Origin: Clostridiales bacterium | GTDB taxonomy: Bacteria; Bacillota; Clostridia; Lachnospirales; WQUN01 | DNA length: 64,000 bases | Assembly: GCA_031287685.1 (NCBI GenBank) | Contig: JAITSQ010000021.1 | Span: 1 to 64,000 of the forward strand | Direction of reading: 5' to 3' | Notes under the pieces: model-generated | What the model was told of the DNA's origin: nothing | The model's input: only the letters and a program-made list of their open reading frames with translations | The model's database searches: none | Translations under genes and position numbers: made by a program | Shown: one piece after another, positions 1-8,304 of the stretch | How the letters are laid out: each line of letters begins with the position of its first letter | How positions within the stretch are numbered: position 1 is the first letter of the stretch

Positions 1-66
1 GCCAGTAGCGTCGTCGATTTCGACTTCCGCGACAGCGATGTTTTTGTGCATTAGCGTGTAGGTCAC
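1..66 (-). CDS. 5' end of a hypothetical protein (possibly HipA-like), cut by window edge
   Basis: Only the first 22 codons are visible. A GTG start at 66 lies 8 nt downstream of an AAGGAG site (75-80, minus strand) and a TATAAT box lies at 97-102. The peptide begins VTYTLMHKNIAVAEVEIDD. From memory this resembles the N-terminus of a family of HipA-like proteins in Clostridia, but 22 residues cannot prove it. An upstream minus-strand reading frame ends in a TGA that overlaps the GTG (GTGA), but I see no gene there. Confidence 0.45.
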   Translation of the reverse strand, partial: MTYTLMHKNIAVAEVEIDDATG

Positions 67-603
67 GCGCCTCGCTCCTTTACGCTTACTTTTGGCATTA
101 TAACATAAACCGAAGCCGCTTGCGATGTTTTCTCCAAAATATTCCGCGCCGCTTCCCGAATCTTATCGTACCGCCGCCGAAGGTTGTCCGCGTGGGCGGC
201 GCGGGTCTAGTTAGCGCGCTCCGTTAGTCGGTTTACATTCAAACCGACGCCCCATCAGGACGGTATCAACCTTTCGAAATAGTTTAAATACTGTCACGAT
301 GAGCATATAGCAAATAGCGCTGATTATCAAGAGGATTTTTGCAATTATTAGGTCTTAATTCAATTTCTGACTTATAGTATCTGTGTAATGAGCGTTTGCG
401 CCGCGTCCACCCCGGACGGCGTGTCAGAATGTGGGTATAGGCGGGGCTGATGGCATATAACACTCCAAAATGTTATATAACACTATTTTTACTGCCTCGC
501 TATATAAAAAATAAATTTCGTTTTTACAGTCACGCTTTTTTTCACGTACCCTCTTTATTTATGTAATAATGTTATAAATGTTATACAGGTACCCGCGGAA
601 AAC
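67..603. other. Gene-free stretch
   Basis: No supported gene. Around 455-480 there are two near-direct TATAACACT copies flanking a TGTTATATAACA palindrome, and a GTACC/GGTACC pair brackets an AT-rich segment at about 546-593. These could be operator or recombination relics; nothing firmer can be said. Confidence 0.4.
97..102 (-). promoter_or_regulatory. -10 box for the edge gene
   Basis: A perfect TATAAT on the minus strand sits 31 nt before the GTG start at 66. No good -35 hexamer is seen 16-18 nt upstream. Confidence 0.35.
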
Positions 604-1031
604 TCAAAACGGCAAATTATCATATTCCGCTTTGCTTTTCGCCAATCGGCCTGCCGTTTCCGTCGCTTCAGGGACACTATCGAATGTGACGGCGGCAAGG
701 TTTATGGTATAAGCCCTTTTTATGACTTGCTTTTTATATCCCTGTCGCGACCGAAACGGACAGACTTATTTCCCGCAAAATACCGGCGCGTACAGCGCGA
801 TTTCCCCCGTCGGCCTCGCGGAATACGTAATCGCCCATAAACCACCGCGCCCATGCTAATCTTGTCGAAAAACACGCTCACCGTATTATCCACGGCGCTC
901 CTGCCGGCGCCGATTTCCTCGTAATACGCCTTTTGGCTCCCGGCGATAAGCTCCGCCGCCGATAGACGGCCTGCGGCCGTACTCCCCGGTTATTGCCGGT
1001 TCCATTAGCGCGTAAGCCGCGCCTGTAATAC
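604..1031 (-). pseudogene. Frameshifted remnant of an unknown protein gene
   Basis: No single long frame exists, but minus-strand frames join into one plausible protein when read across three shifts. From high to low coordinate the pieces are ALMEPAITGEYG, then RLSAAELIAGSQKAYYEEIG and GAGRSAVDNTVSVFFDKI, then RWFMGDYVFREADGGNRAV, then KRAYTINLAAVTFDSVPEA, ending in a TGA at 604-606. Together they make about 140 residues with normal composition. I do not recognise the family. The frameshifts mark either a decaying gene or an error-prone stretch of assembly. Position beside the edge gene and a repeat array suggests an old mobile or accessory segment. Confidence 0.5.
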
Positions 1032-1055
1032 AAGGATTGGGAACAAGTCAATATT

Positions 1056-1300
1056 TAAAGAAGGGGGCTTGTGATTGTCTAAATCTTTTTAGACAAACCC
1101 AAACACCGGGCAAGAAGGTGGCTTTTTCGCGGGGCATACATGGCCGCCCGGCCAGCAAGCGGAGCTTGCGAGAGGGCAGTAGGTGCCAAAAAACACCGGG
1201 CAAGAAGGGGGCTTTTTCGCAGGGCAGTAGGTGCGAAAAAACACCGGGCAAGAAGGGGGCTTTTTGGCACGGCAGTAGGTGCCAAAAAACACCGAGCAAG
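1056..1300 (+). repeat. Tandem array of four hairpin cassettes
   Basis: Four units with the constant arms CAAGAAGGGGGCTT and AAAACACCGGGC lie head to tail. Units 1201-1248 and 1249-1296 are each 48 bp and differ mainly in their stems, TTTTTCGCA/TGCGAAAAA against TTTTTGGCAC/GTGCCAAAAA. The first unit (about 1059-1110) has mismatched arms, GTGATTGTCTAAA on the left and TTTAGACAAACCC on the right, as if two cassette types had recombined. The second (1111-1200) has a longer loop containing AGCAAGCGGAGCTTGC. Open frames through the array are repeat read-through, not genes. The rest of 1301-1532 shows nothing. Confidence 0.85.
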
Positions 1301-1532
1301 GCCGCGATAACGCGTTTTGGATTAAACAGAGGAATCCTCCTTTATATTTTGGCGAGCCGGATTCCAAATTCACCCCTCCGGCCCCGCCGCAATATTCTGC
1401 CCAAATTATATCACGACGCGCCGCGCGCTTCAACAAAAACTTCGCGGCGAGATTCCCCGCCGGCCTCGCTTCCGCCCGCGATATTTTTTATACACCCGCG
1501 ACTTCCGAGTTTTTTATTTTGCCCACTCAGGT

Positions 1533-2714
1533 TCAGTTAAAGGGCTTCTGATATGCCCGAATACCGAAATATTCGGCTTTAGCGTATAAATATTCGATAA
1601 TTTCGGATTGAACTTCCTCATATTCCTTGGTGTCGGCCGTCGCGGCGAAAGCGTAGACCTGAAGCGGCGCGCCGTATTCGCCGCACTCAAGCAGGCGCGT
1701 CATGATGAATTTATCCTGCCTTACGCTCGGGTGTTTTTTAAGATAATCCAGGGCGAACGCGCGGAACGCGCCGATATTCGTGGGTTTATCCCCGGCGGAA
1801 TATTCCCGGAATTTTTCAAGCTCGTCCTCCCGGAGGAAGCGGAAATCGGCGGCGTTGAGGTAAACAGAGCGTTTCATCCGGCGCGAGCCGGAGATCTCCA
1901 TATTGCGCCAGTTTATGAACGCGTCGGACACAAGGGCATACGCGGGCAGGCTCGTGACGGACTGGTCAAAATTCTGGATTTTAACCGTCGTCAGGGAAAG
2001 GTCGACGACCGTGCCGTCGGCGGAATATTTTTCCATTTCTATCCAGTCTCCTATGCGCACCATATCGTTTGAGGAAAGCTGAAGCCCGGCCACAAGCCCG
2101 AGAATGGAGTCCTTGAAAATAAGGGAGCCAACCGCCGTCAGCGCGCCAAGCCCCGCCAGGAGCGCGTAAAGGCTCTTGCCCAGAAGCACCGACACCCCCG
2201 CCGAAAGGCATATCACATAAGCGGCTATTTCCAGAATCTGTAAAATGCCCTTGATATGGTGGGTTTTGGATATTGGGAAGAGCGCGTAAATGTCAATAGA
2301 GCATTTTATCAGTGAGCGGATAAGGAGCATCGCCACGATTACGCTCAGAATCACCGCGGAGGCGCTGTAAAGGAATAAAAGTTCACGGGGGAAAGACGCG
2401 GGGTAGTCGCCTGGCGTTCCCTGAAGAAGAAACATAGAAACCGGGATTAAAATATTAGTCATCTTCGGCGGGAATTTATTTTTGCGGAGGATTTTTGCCC
2501 AGTCGGGGCGCTCCGCCAGCAGCATCTTGTATATCAGCCGGTCGAAAATAACGCCGCCGCAGGCCCGCGCGCAAAGGCAGATTAAAAACACCGCCGCCGC
2601 CGTCAGGAGGCACGAAAAAAACGGCGCCGCCGTCATAAGAGGCGAAAGAAACCTCGCCTTATCGGGCGACAAAGCGGTCAGGACTTTGAGAATCGCGTGG
2701 TAAATCAAGTACAT
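1533..2714 (-). CDS. MscS-family mechanosensitive channel (YbdG-like)
   Basis: Inner-membrane channel that opens under membrane tension to release solutes during osmotic downshock. The 393-aa protein has several N-terminal membrane helices (about residues 25-50, 95-125, 155-185), then the Gly/Ala-rich pore helix (about 185-205) and the beta-domain segment GDWIEMEKYSADGTVVDLSL, followed by FINWRNMEISGSRRMKRSVY, which is typical of the YbdG/MscM subgroup. The ATG at 2714 has a GGGAGTGG site upstream and a TTGCCA-17-TAAAAT promoter. It is divergent from nadE and stands alone. Subgroup assignment is by motif recall; the MscS call is firm. Confidence 0.9.
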   Translation of the reverse strand: MYLIYHAILKVLTALSPDKARFLSPLMTAAPFFSCLLTAAAVFLICLCARACGGVIFDRLIYKMLLAERPDWAKILRKNKFPPKMTNILIPVSMFLLQGTPGDYPASFPRELLFLYSASAVILSVIVAMLLIRSLIKCSIDIYALFPISKTHHIKGILQILEIAAYVICLSAGVSVLLGKSLYALLAGLGALTAVGSLIFKDSILGLVAGLQLSSNDMVRIGDWIEMEKYSADGTVVDLSLTTVKIQNFDQSVTSLPAYALVSDAFINWRNMEISGSRRMKRSVYLNAADFRFLREDELEKFREYSAGDKPTNIGAFRAFALDYLKKHPSVRQDKFIMTRLLECGEYGAPLQVYAFAATADTKEYEEVQSEIIEYLYAKAEYFGIRAYQKPFN

Positions 2715-2732
2715 AACACCACTCCCGTAAAT

Positions 2733-2761
2733 ATTTTACCCCAGGCGCGGCGAAATGGCAA
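2733..2761 (-). promoter_or_regulatory. Sigma-A-like promoter for the MscS gene
   Basis: TTGCCA (2756-2761) and TAAAAT (2733-2738) on the minus strand are separated by 17 nt, just upstream of the ATG at 2714. Confidence 0.65.
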
Positions 2762-2781
2762 CCGGTTTTGCCAACTATTTT

Positions 2782-2809
2782 TTGACTTTTTCTGAAAATT
2801 GTATATAAT
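2782..2809 (+). promoter_or_regulatory. Sigma-A-like promoter for nadE operon
   Basis: TTGACT (2782-2787), 16-nt spacer, TATAAT (2804-2809), closely followed by the AAAGGAG ribosome site of nadE. Confidence 0.8.
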
Positions 2810-2832
2810 AGAGGAAAGGAGTGAGTGTTTTT

Positions 2833-4710
2833 ATGCTTGAGCACGGTTTCGCGCGGGTCGCCGCTTTGTCTCCCGCCCTGCGTTTGGCGGACTGCGGTTA
2901 TAACGCCGGGCGGATAATAGAGTCTCTCCGGCGCGCCGCCGGAAACGGGGCCGCCGTGGCCGTGTTTCCGGAACTTTGCGTCACGGGCTACACTTGCGGG
3001 GATTTATTTTTTCAGGAGACGCTTATAGAGGCCGCGCGGCGCGCTTTGCGCCGGATAGTTGAGGAAACCGGCGGATTGCCGGTTTTCGCCTGCGTCGGTC
3101 TGCCGATGAGAATCGGGGGCAAGCTGTACAACTGCGCGGCGGCGTTCTGCGGCGGTAAGGTCCTGGGAATAATTCCCAAAAATTACCTGCCGAATTATGG
3201 TGAGTTTTATGAGAAACGCTGGTTTTTTCCGGGGCGGAACGCGGGTATTCCCCCGAAAATATTCGACCGGGGGGATTTCGCGATCGGCGTTGAAATATGC
3301 GAGGACCTCTGGGCGGCGACTCCGCCGAGCACGGCGGCGGCTCTTTCCGGGGCGCGGATAATTCTTAATCTGTCGGCGAGCAACGAGCTTTCCGCTAAGG
3401 AGGAATACCGCCGCTTGATTATCGCCGCGCAGTCGGCCAAAACTTATTCCGCCTATGTCTACGCCAACGCCGGCGCGTATGAAAGCACGACGGACGCCGT
3501 TTACGGCGGCGGCTGCCTGATATACGAAAACGGCGCGCTTCTGGCGGAAAGCCCGCGCTTCGAGCGGGAAAGCGAGGTTTACGCCGATATTGACCTGGGG
3601 CTGCTTAACTCCGAGCGCGTCAAAAACACCGTTTTCGCGGAGGCGGAGGAGGAGGGCGCGCTCCGCGAGGCGTTTGAGCCGCCGGAGCCGCCAGCGTGGG
3701 ACGGGCGGCTCCTCCGCCGGATTGACCCGACGCCCTTCGTGCCGCGGGATAAAGAAGGACTCGACGCGCGGTGTGAGGAAATCTTCAGCATAGCGTCGGC
3801 GGGGCTTTGCGGGCGGCTTTCGCACACAGGCATCAAAAAAGCCGTAATAGGCGTCTCCGGCGGCCTGGACTCCACTCTGGCCTTGCTTGTGGCAAGCCGG
3901 GCGTTCAAAAAACTGGGCCGGCCGCCGGAGGACATAATCGGCGTGAGTATGCCCGGCTTCGGCACCACCAGCGGCACGAGGCGGAGCGCGCGCGGCCTTA
4001 TGGAGCTTCTGGGCGTGACAATCCGGGAAATCGACATAACCGAGGCCTGCGCCCTTCATTTCCGGGACATAGGGCAGGACCCGGAAACGCGTGACGTGAC
4101 CTATGAAAACGCCCAGGCGCGGGAGCGCACCCAAATCCTTATGGACACGGCGAACAAGGAGGGGGGCCTGGTTATCGGCACGGGGGATTTGTCCGAAATA
4201 GCGCTCGGGTTTTCAACCTATAACGGCGACCATATGTCGATGTACGCCGTGAACTGCGGGATTCCCAAAACGCTCATCCGTCATCTTGTGCGCTGGGCCG
4301 GAGAGCGGGACGAGGCCGCCGCGCCGGTCCTGCGGGCGATTCTTGAAACGCCGGTCAGCCCGGAGCTTCTGCCGCCGGGTGAGCGCGGCGAGGTCCTTCA
4401 AAAAACGGAGGACCTCATAGGGCCTTATGAATTGCACGATTTCTTTCTTTACCATATGATAAGATACGGGGAAGGCCCGAAAAAGATAGCTTTTTTGGCG
4501 GAACGCGCCTTTCCGGGCTATGACCGGCGGACTGTGGCCAAGTGGCTGACGGTGTTTGTAAGGCGGTTTTTCGCGAATCAATACAAACGGTCGTGTATGC
4601 CGGACGGGCCGAAAGTCGGCACAGTCGCGCTCTCCCCGCGCGGGGACTGGCGTATGCCGTCGGACGCTTCGCGGGAGCTGTGGGAAGAGGAGCTGAGCGC
4701 CCTTGAGTGA
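2833..4710 (+). CDS. nadE: Glutamine-dependent NAD+ synthetase
   Basis: Makes NAD+ from deamido-NAD+, ATP and glutamine in the cytosol. The N-terminal half is a nitrilase-fold glutaminase with the expected triad: Glu in FPELCVTGYTCGDLF (about residue 47), Lys in IIPKNYLPNYGEFYE (about 116) and Cys in GVEICEDLW (about 156). The C-terminal half is the synthetase domain with the PP-loop GVSGGLDSTLAL (about 340) and the NGDHMSMYAVNCGIPKTLI region. At 625 aa it has the usual length for the two-domain enzyme. I prefer the ATG at 2833, about 11 nt after AAAGGAG, over the GTG at 2821 that overlaps that site. It heads a cluster with the downstream ABC genes. Confidence 0.96.
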   Translation: MLEHGFARVAALSPALRLADCGYNAGRIIESLRRAAGNGAAVAVFPELCVTGYTCGDLFFQETLIEAARRALRRIVEETGGLPVFACVGLPMRIGGKLYNCAAAFCGGKVLGIIPKNYLPNYGEFYEKRWFFPGRNAGIPPKIFDRGDFAIGVEICEDLWAATPPSTAAALSGARIILNLSASNELSAKEEYRRLIIAAQSAKTYSAYVYANAGAYESTTDAVYGGGCLIYENGALLAESPRFERESEVYADIDLGLLNSERVKNTVFAEAEEEGALREAFEPPEPPAWDGRLLRRIDPTPFVPRDKEGLDARCEEIFSIASAGLCGRLSHTGIKKAVIGVSGGLDSTLALLVASRAFKKLGRPPEDIIGVSMPGFGTTSGTRRSARGLMELLGVTIREIDITEACALHFRDIGQDPETRDVTYENAQARERTQILMDTANKEGGLVIGTGDLSEIALGFSTYNGDHMSMYAVNCGIPKTLIRHLVRWAGERDEAAAPVLRAILETPVSPELLPPGERGEVLQKTEDLIGPYELHDFFLYHMIRYGEGPKKIAFLAERAFPGYDRRTVAKWLTVFVRRFFANQYKRSCMPDGPKVGTVALSPRGDWRMPSDASRELWEEELSALE

Positions 4711-5395
4711 CGGAAAAGGGGAATACGCGGCGGTTGTTTCCGATATTTATAAAAAATACGGGCGCGTGGAGGCCGTGAGGGGCGTTTCCCTGTCCGTGGC
4801 GGAGGGGGAGCGCCTTTGCGTAATCGGGCGCAACGGGTGCGGTAAATCGACCCTGCTTGGCCTGATTGCGGGGACGCTCCGGCCCGACTCCGGCGAAGTC
4901 AGGATAAAAAGCGGCTTGAAAATCGGCTTCGCCCCCCAGGAGGACGTGTTGTTCGCGGATTTAAGCGTGCTCGACAACCTGAAGTTCTGGAACGCCGCCG
5001 CTAAAGGCGGAACGCCCGCCGCCAAGAGCAAAAACGAAACCGTGGCCGCCCTGGGGCTTGAGCCGCTCCTGAAAAAGCGGGTTAAGGCTCTGTCGGGCGG
5101 TATGCGCCGGCGCGTTTCCATAGCCGCCGCCCAAATCCGCGACCCGGAGATTCTTATACTCGACGAGCCGTTTTCGGGGCTTGACGCGTTTTATAAGCGG
5201 GAGCTTTCGGAATTTCTAACGGGTTTGGCGAAGCGCGGCAAAACCATAATTTATACGAGCCACTCTCCGGACGAAATCTCCGGAACGGCCGACTCGGTCG
5301 TCTTGATTGAGGGCGGGCGCGTCGCGTCGCGCGCGGCGGCCGGGGACGCGGCGAAACTTTTCGGCGGGATTTATAAAAATAAGCGCAATACATAA
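4703..5395 (+). CDS. ABC transporter ATP-binding protein
   Basis: Cytoplasmic ATPase subunit of an ABC-2 exporter. All core motifs are present: Walker A GRNGCGKST, signature LSGGMRRRVSIAA, Walker B ILILDEPFSGLD and the switch His in TSHSP. At 230 aa it is a single-domain subunit. It starts with TTG inside the end of nadE (8-nt overlap), so it is probably translationally coupled. The anchored protein and two permease genes follow at once, so all four likely form one exporter. Substrate unknown. Confidence 0.93.
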   Translation: MSDGKGEYAAVVSDIYKKYGRVEAVRGVSLSVAEGERLCVIGRNGCGKSTLLGLIAGTLRPDSGEVRIKSGLKIGFAPQEDVLFADLSVLDNLKFWNAAAKGGTPAAKSKNETVAALGLEPLLKKRVKALSGGMRRRVSIAAAQIRDPEILILDEPFSGLDAFYKRELSEFLTGLAKRGKTIIYTSHSPDEISGTADSVVLIEGGRVASRAAAGDAAKLFGGIYKNKRNT

Positions 5396-5407
5396 AGGAG
5401 AATGAAA

Positions 5408-7132
5408 ATGAGCGACGAAATTTTAACGCCGGACAAAACGGCGGAAACCCCGGAAACGAACGAGGTTTTAACGCCGGGCAAAGCGGCGGAAACCCCGGAA
5501 ACGAACGAGGTTTTAACGCCGGACGAAACGGCGGAGACCCCGGAAACGAACGGAATTCAGGAAACCAACGGCGAGCCGCCGCGCCCCGCCGATAAAACCC
5601 GGCTGTTTATAGTGGGAGGCTGCGTTATCGCGCTCGCGGCGCTTATAGTGTTCAGCGGGGAAATAGCCAAGCGCCTGGCCCCGTCGGCGTATCTGGCGCG
5701 TTCTCTGTCTAAGACGGCGGCGGCTTTTAACGACGGCGTTCTGGGGTTTCCGGACGTGTCGCCCCTGCTTAACGGCTCCAACGAAATAAGCTGGTCGGCC
5801 GGATTGAAGGATTATACTTCGGAATATTTTGACAAGGACGGGGTTGAAGCCGTCAAACTGTTAAGCCTGTCCGGCGAAACCAAGCGAGATATGGAGACCC
5901 GCCGGCTCCAGTCCAGGCTGACGCTGAAATCCTCCGGCGCGGACATAACCTCGGGGGAGTTTTATATGTCCGACGGTCTGGACTATGTTTATTGGGACGG
6001 CGTGACCCCGAAGCCCGTAAGCGTCAATCCGTCCAGCTTTTTGAAGGATTTGGCGCGGATGGAGGGGGTTTCCGAGGAGGAGCTGGGCGCGACGGATATA
6101 AACCTTGTCCACGACCTTGTTTTCAGCGGGGCGATGCCGCCGACGAATTTTTCGCCCGTTATGCCCAAGGAGGACAGGGACGCGGTGACGGATTTTCTGA
6201 AAAAGGGCAAAAATACTTTTTACGCCGGCAAGCAGGAGAGCGGCGGCGCGGAGTACGACGTTTTCGAGGCGTCTTACGGGGAGGAGTTTTTTAATAACAT
6301 CAAGGAGCATTACCTGAACAAGGCCGGCGGCAGGTTCGGCAAATCGGAGGAGTTTTACAAGGGGATTTATGAAAAATACGGCCTGTTGGCGAAAGCGTCG
6401 GGGCGTTACGAGGAATGGGAAAAATTCAAGACGGACGTTATAGGCGGTTCGGCCAAAATCCGGTTTTCTGTCGACAAACGGGGCATAGTGCGGGATATTT
6501 TCATCGAAAGCGTGCCGGTGAAGCTGTCTGTGAGTTTGAATTTTATGGGCGCGGCGCATCCGAACGACATCACGGGCGTGTATTTCCGTTATGAGCCGTC
6601 CGGCCAGGAGGAGAAGCGCGCGGACCCGGAAAAGAACATAAAAACGGCGTCCGTCTATTTCCAGAGCGATATAGAAGGCTCGACTGCCGACGAGCTTCAC
6701 CAGAGCGTCGCCTACCGGATTACGGATTATACGAAAGCCGAAACGCGGGAGGAGGCCCAGAGAGTAACCCCCGTTTCCGGCGCGTTTAACGTTTCGTGGA
6801 CTCCAAAAGCCGATATTCCGGCGTTTTCGGCGGATTTTTCGTCTAATAAGAAGTCGGAGTGGAGCGATTACGAGGAGAAGCTGGAGGCGCGCGTTGAAGG
6901 GGAGCTGACCGCCGGGGATTCCGAGGTGTCGCTCAAGAACGCCTTGCTTACCTTCAAAAGAGACGACGGCGACCCGGCGCTGACTCTCCGTTTCGGCGCG
7001 ACCGTCAAGAGCGGGGCGGGGGAGTTCGCGCCGAAGGGCGACACGACTTCCGCGTTTGAGCTTAGCCTTTTTGACTTGATGGCTATGTACTCTTCGATTG
7101 AGGAGCTTGCCGGCCAATATTTGCCGCAATGA
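5408..7132 (+). CDS. Membrane-anchored extracellular protein of the ABC locus
   Basis: A 574-aa protein with a cytoplasmic N-terminus made of three imperfect 15-residue repeats of the form EVLTPDETAETPETN (about residues 3-47, visible as a roughly 45-bp DNA tandem). One membrane helix follows (LFIVGGCVIALAALIVFSG, about 65-85), then a long hydrophilic domain expected outside the cell. I do not recognise a catalytic motif. It lies 12 nt after the ATPase gene and overlaps the first permease by 4 nt (ATGA), so it is probably an accessory or substrate-handling part of the exporter. ATG 5408 is spaced 7 nt from GGAG; the ATG at 5402 is too close. Confidence 0.75.
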   Translation: MSDEILTPDKTAETPETNEVLTPGKAAETPETNEVLTPDETAETPETNGIQETNGEPPRPADKTRLFIVGGCVIALAALIVFSGEIAKRLAPSAYLARSLSKTAAAFNDGVLGFPDVSPLLNGSNEISWSAGLKDYTSEYFDKDGVEAVKLLSLSGETKRDMETRRLQSRLTLKSSGADITSGEFYMSDGLDYVYWDGVTPKPVSVNPSSFLKDLARMEGVSEEELGATDINLVHDLVFSGAMPPTNFSPVMPKEDRDAVTDFLKKGKNTFYAGKQESGGAEYDVFEASYGEEFFNNIKEHYLNKAGGRFGKSEEFYKGIYEKYGLLAKASGRYEEWEKFKTDVIGGSAKIRFSVDKRGIVRDIFIESVPVKLSVSLNFMGAAHPNDITGVYFRYEPSGQEEKRADPEKNIKTASVYFQSDIEGSTADELHQSVAYRITDYTKAETREEAQRVTPVSGAFNVSWTPKADIPAFSADFSSNKKSEWSDYEEKLEARVEGELTAGDSEVSLKNALLTFKRDDGDPALTLRFGATVKSGAGEFAPKGDTTSAFELSLFDLMAMYSSIEELAGQYLPQ

Positions 7133-8304
7133 CGGTATTCGCGGTTTTTTTGAAAATCGCCGCGCGGAAGCCCAGATTTTTGACTTTTCCGGCGGCCTGC
7201 GCGGCGCTGGCGGCGGCGGTTTCGCTTTACGGCGCGGGGCGGCTTAGCGTCGTCGTCCTAGAACCGGTGCGCGTGGCCGTCGCGGATAACGATAAATCCG
7301 CGGAATCGGCTATGATGACGCAAATGCTTGAAAATTTCAGCGATTACCTCGTCGCCGTCCCGGCGGAAAGCGAGGAAGCCGCCGTTGAAATGACCCGCGC
7401 GGGCGAGGTTTCGGCGGCTGTCGTCCTGCCGAAAAACTTTGCCGAGGGCATAAAAAGCGGCGAAAATCAGCCCTTCACGCTCGTCACGAACGCGAGGGAG
7501 CCGCTCAAGGAGGCGGTTTTGCGGCGTTTCGCGGAGTCCTTTGCCGATATGCTGTCCGGGGCGCAGGGCGGGGTGTACGCCGCGCTGGACTATGCCGCCG
7601 AGCGTAACCCGGAGTCCTACAACAAGGTTTTCACGGAGGTGAACCTGAGGTTTCTGAATTTGGCGGTGAACCGTGCCGACCTGCTGAAAACCCGCTACGC
7701 GCCGCCGGCTTTCATAATCACGCCCGCGGCGCATTACCGGCTTGGTCTGTGGATTTTCTTCAACATTATGGGGACGACGCTGTTTTTTGATATTTTCACG
7801 GAAAATTTCACCGAGCGCGCGACGCGGCGGATTATTCAGGAGACGAACGCCGCGCGTTTCGCCGGAGAGGCGGTATTGGCGGTTTTCGCTTGTTTGCTGG
7901 TTATAAACGCCGCCGCCGCGCCGTTCGTCCTTGAGAAAGCGCCGGAGAGGGCGCTCCAGGCCGCCGCGTTCCTGCTGGCCGTGGCGGCGGGGGGCGTTCT
8001 GCTTTGCGTCTGCGTAAAAAGCGCGCCGGCCGCCTGCGCGATAGTGTCCGCGGCGGATTTGGCGGCGTTTTTCGCCTCCGGCGGGGTCGTCCCGCCGGAG
8101 TTTTTGAGCGCGCCGGTCAGGGCGTTCGGCGGGCTGACCCTAAACGGCCGGGCCTACGAAGCCCTTGCGCGAGGCGGCGGGGCCGCGGGCCTGCTGGTTT
8201 ACGCGGCGGCGTTTTACGCGGCGGCCGTCTTGGTGATTTACAGAAAAAATTGTGAAAGAGGGTACTATGAGATTTTTCGCCGCGTCGTTCATAATAAACT
8301 TTAA
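7129..8304 (+). CDS. ABC-2 type transporter permease
   Basis: A 391-aa membrane protein with one N-terminal helix (about 15-45), a large soluble loop rich in charged residues, and a C-terminal cluster of helices (about 200-385). This topology is typical of the ABC-2 YhgE/Pip-like exporters. It begins in an ATGA overlap with the anchored protein and overlaps the next permease gene by 38 nt. The two permeases probably form a heterodimer driven by the ATPase at 4703-5395. Substrate unknown. Confidence 0.85.
   Translation: MTVFAVFLKIAARKPRFLTFPAACAALAAAVSLYGAGRLSVVVLEPVRVAVADNDKSAESAMMTQMLENFSDYLVAVPAESEEAAVEMTRAGEVSAAVVLPKNFAEGIKSGENQPFTLVTNAREPLKEAVLRRFAESFADMLSGAQGGVYAALDYAAERNPESYNKVFTEVNLRFLNLAVNRADLLKTRYAPPAFIITPAAHYRLGLWIFFNIMGTTLFFDIFTENFTERATRRIIQETNAARFAGEAVLAVFACLLVINAAAAPFVLEKAPERALQAAAFLLAVAAGGVLLCVCVKSAPAACAIVSAADLAAFFASGGVVPPEFLSAPVRAFGGLTLNGRAYEALARGGGAAGLLVYAAAFYAAAVLVIYRKNCERGYYEIFRRVVHNKL

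Noticed and set aside
1056..1300. CRISPR array
   Set aside because: The 48-bp units are regular, but the variable part is an inverted repeat within the unit rather than a unique spacer, copies are scattered singly across the window, and no cas genes are present.
1037..1540. 167-codon plus-strand frame across the repeat array
   Set aside because: Its residues are translated cassettes (repeated GAFSQGSRCEKTPGKK-like units). It has no ribosome site and the same peptides recur at other repeat arrays.
3004..4134. 376-codon minus-strand frame inside nadE
   Set aside because: Shadow frame of a GC-rich gene; the plus-strand frame has complete catalytic motifs.
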